64,000 nucleotides of DNA. It comes from Cardinalis cardinalis. Lineage: Eukaryota; Chordata; Aves; Passeriformes; Cardinalidae. Where the stretch lies: contig JACDOX010000156.1 of the NCBI GenBank assembly GCA_014549065.1, forward strand, positions 639,857 to 703,856, in the 5' to 3' direction. Made by a program: the position numbers and the translations under genes. Below the pieces are notes generated by a model. That model saw only the letters and a program-made list of their open reading frames with translations. It ran no database searches and was not told the origin of the DNA. This document shows positions 61,640 to 64,000 of the stretch, piece by piece. How positions within the stretch are numbered: position 1 is the first letter of the stretch; the number at the start of each line of letters is the position of its first letter.

Positions 61640-62230
61640 ACATAGTGACATCTTGTGGAGCAGGGAGAGAAGAGCTGTGTGGGAGTTCAGAATCGTGATT
61701 ATTATCATAGCTCCAAAATGCATAATAGCACTTTGTGTCTGGCTTTTGATTTTCTCAACAGAGGACTGTTGCCGGATTATCATCACACCCTGTTCATTAT
61801 GCCACCTAAAATACTTTTTCTGAACAGGGTATTAACTCATAATTAATCATCTCTCATTAATGTAAATTTATCCATGCAGGCATATTTAATCAGAGTTCTT
61901 TCATTTTTCATAATATTTTAATAACAGAGAACCAAAAGAGACTTTCAAGATATAAAGTTATATGAATAGCATTTATAATCTGAGTCGATTCAAGCAGTTG
62001 CACTCTTGACTTTCAAAGAAGTTGAAAAATTACATAATGTGAACCTATGCAATCTCATTATGATTAACCTGAAAACTAGATATACTTGTGGAATTTTTCA
62101 CACTCTGCAGAAGTCATTCATAAAAGTGATGTGTTTTCCAATAAATGTATTTGCAAATGTAGCACTTAATTCATTTTGGAAACCTCAGCACAACAGTATA
62201 TCATCAGAAAAATCAGAAGTGGAACGCTTT
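61640..62230. promoter_or_regulatory. Candidate conserved non-coding element
   Basis: Repeat-free block dense in homeodomain-type words (CTCATAATTAATCATCTCTCATTAATG near 61835, split here across two motifs; CATATTTAATCAG near 61881), with GATTATCATC near 61773 and ATGCAATCTCATTATGATTAAC near 62047. Several isolated CpGs persist. No significant coding frame. Texture-based inference. Confidence 0.3.
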
Positions 62231-64000
62231 CAGTGAATGTTCAGAGTGTTTGTGGAAGTAGATGCATTTAAGTATGTGGTGGGTTTGGGTATTATTAAGT
62301 TTATCTCACTTAATATTTTTAATCCTTGCTCTATAAAGGTTTGATGTTTTTAATGAGTATTGATGGCAGCTGTCTCTAAAAAGACTGACTTGTTGTGAAT
62401 AATAAGCCTGAACTCATTGTAGGCAATTACTGTACCACATTTCTGACAACATCATTTATACCTTATCTTCTCCCTAAAATGCCAAAAACCAGCAATATGC
62501 TCTATCATTCTGTGACAAATTTCCTATTCAAAGGTAAGTCAGGCATGTTATGAACAACAGAAACACTTCAAAATCTTCATTAATTTGGAGCTCTGTGAAT
62601 AAAGCAAACAGGGCTCAAACCTGTTAGCACAAACCTCAGGTAAGTTTGGGGTAAAGTTGTCTCTTTTATTTGATTGGGACCATCCCAAAGTCTGTTACCC
62701 CTGCTCAAATTTAACATGCATTCAGTTAATTTTCAAGAGTTCTCCTTTGCTCTCATCCAATGTGTTTCCCTTTGTGATGTTAGAGAAGTTAATAAATAGA
62801 CTGCAAGCAGACAACATTTATAAACTATGAATGCTAACAATATCACCACTTGAAGTGGACCACTAGGTGTTTTGTGCTATATGTAGATTGTGATCAGTTT
62901 CTATACTCTCATTAGAAATATTCATTACTAAAGCTACAAGTTGCTGAAAAAATTGAATGTTTCTCCAGGATTAGTGGCCACCTGGGAGCAGATTAAAGCT
63001 TGCTATAAATCCAAGGCCATTAAGAGCATTTTGCCCAGTACAAAATTACTTATTCAAGATGTTTACTTTTTCCAATTGAGGAAATTGATCCTTCCAATTA
63101 AGGATCTCCCCATGTTTTACAAACAGCAGTGATTTCATAACTCAGCATCCACAGTGGGTAGAGAAGAATGATTATTCCACTTTCTGATATAATGTAACCG
63201 GACACAGAAAAATTAAACAAATTATCAAAAATCCCATAGGACATGTGCCAAAGCCTTTTTTTCCTCATGTGTGTGTTTGTATCAGGGCAAACAGGGATAA
63301 TTTTTCTTCCAAGCAAGAGATGCAGCAGTTATAGAGGACATGCTCTGAGCCATTTGTACCACTTTGATCCTTTTTCAGTCTCACATTTGGCTTATGGATG
63401 TTTCTGGCTGCTTCCCACACACCACTTCCTCTGAGTAAAACAAACACCACAGCCATCACTGAAAGAGAGAGCTAGCTGATGAATTACCTACTAACAAATA
63501 TGAATTTTAACAGATTTTAATTTTGGTAAACAATTGGTTAAAGATATCTTTTGTTTTCTCCTCCAACCACTTTTATATTATTTTCCTCCATATAAACAGA
63601 GGTGAGAGAGAATGAGACTTGAGTTATATAAGTCAAACACATACCCAAAATGAAGAACATTCAGCAATGAACAGATGAGCCCCCTCAGTGGAAAAGAGAT
63701 TTCAGAAGAAGAGAGTCAGAACTTGTTAATTACAGCCATATTTCCTCCTTTTCAGGAAAGGGAGAGAAGAGGTGGGGCAACAAACAGCAATGCTTCCTGT
63801 AACACAATATTTAAAGGAATGGGAGATAAAAAGCAGTTGCAAAACTAGTCTCTTTTGACACTACTGTAGGTAGATGAGGGTGATTGTAACACTGGAGTTT
63901 AGCAATTCTTTTGGCACCATGTCCTGTGGGGCAGAGAAGTGATGAGGAACAAAGTGAAGGTTATTCCTTCAAATAAGATGTAGCAAAGTGAAGTGGAATG
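62231..64000. other. Non-coding span to the window end
   Basis: AT-rich, no recognised gene, RNA or repeat. Frames at 63098-63459 overlap on both strands and look like chance. Confidence 0.5.

Overview
This window looks like non-coding DNA from a bird. The strongest evidence is the repeat content: eight or more CR1 LINE fragments, two of them ending in the ATTCTATG-type 3' end typical of avian CR1, together with several ERV-type LTRs. I saw no L1 or Alu-like SINE. The sequence is AT-rich with few CpGs. A passerine is plausible from the style of the LTRs, but that is a guess. Five isolated single-base ambiguities (1427, 10511, 24868, 44567, 61037) suggest a draft assembly. I recognise no cellular protein-coding exon, tRNA, rRNA or snRNA. 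Most open frames are short, and the longest ones either lie in CR1 or match nothing I know. The window is therefore intergenic or lies inside a very large intron.

Layout. The first 5 kb is a cluster of LTR-type insertions: a clean 370-bp solo LTR with a 5-bp target duplication at 1360-1729, an LTR-like repeat at about 2231-2968, a second LTR at about 2969-3532, and a third, forward LTR at about 4539-4944 that keeps CCAAT, TATA and poly(A) signals. From 5 to 11.4 kb the sequence is mostly plain. From 11.46 to 18.5 kb it is dense in repeats: a tandem-structured avian interspersed repeat, a forward CR1 with its 3' end (12.26-13.9 kb), and a long antisense CR1 with endonuclease and reverse transcriptase remnants (16.64-18.47 kb). 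From 18.5 to 35 kb it is AT-rich single-copy DNA with two very old CR1 relics and some blocks that look like conserved regulatory DNA. A CpG-rich LTR lies at about 35.15-35.7 kb. From 40 to 50.5 kb there are four more CR1 pieces, all antisense, around a long unbroken single-copy block (46.4-47.25 kb) that I consider the best candidate enhancer region. The remainder, to 64 kb, is single-copy AT-rich DNA with microsatellites, a 135-bp purine tract, one short CR1 3' tail and more enhancer-like blocks.

No genes work together here. If the window has a function, it is most likely cis-regulation of a neighbouring gene outside it, with layered retroelement history on top. I found no convincing evidence for a new biological system. 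The items most worth testing are the solo LTR with its target duplication, the conserved-element candidates, the perfect inverted repeats, and one unexplained 214-codon open frame at 34160-34804.
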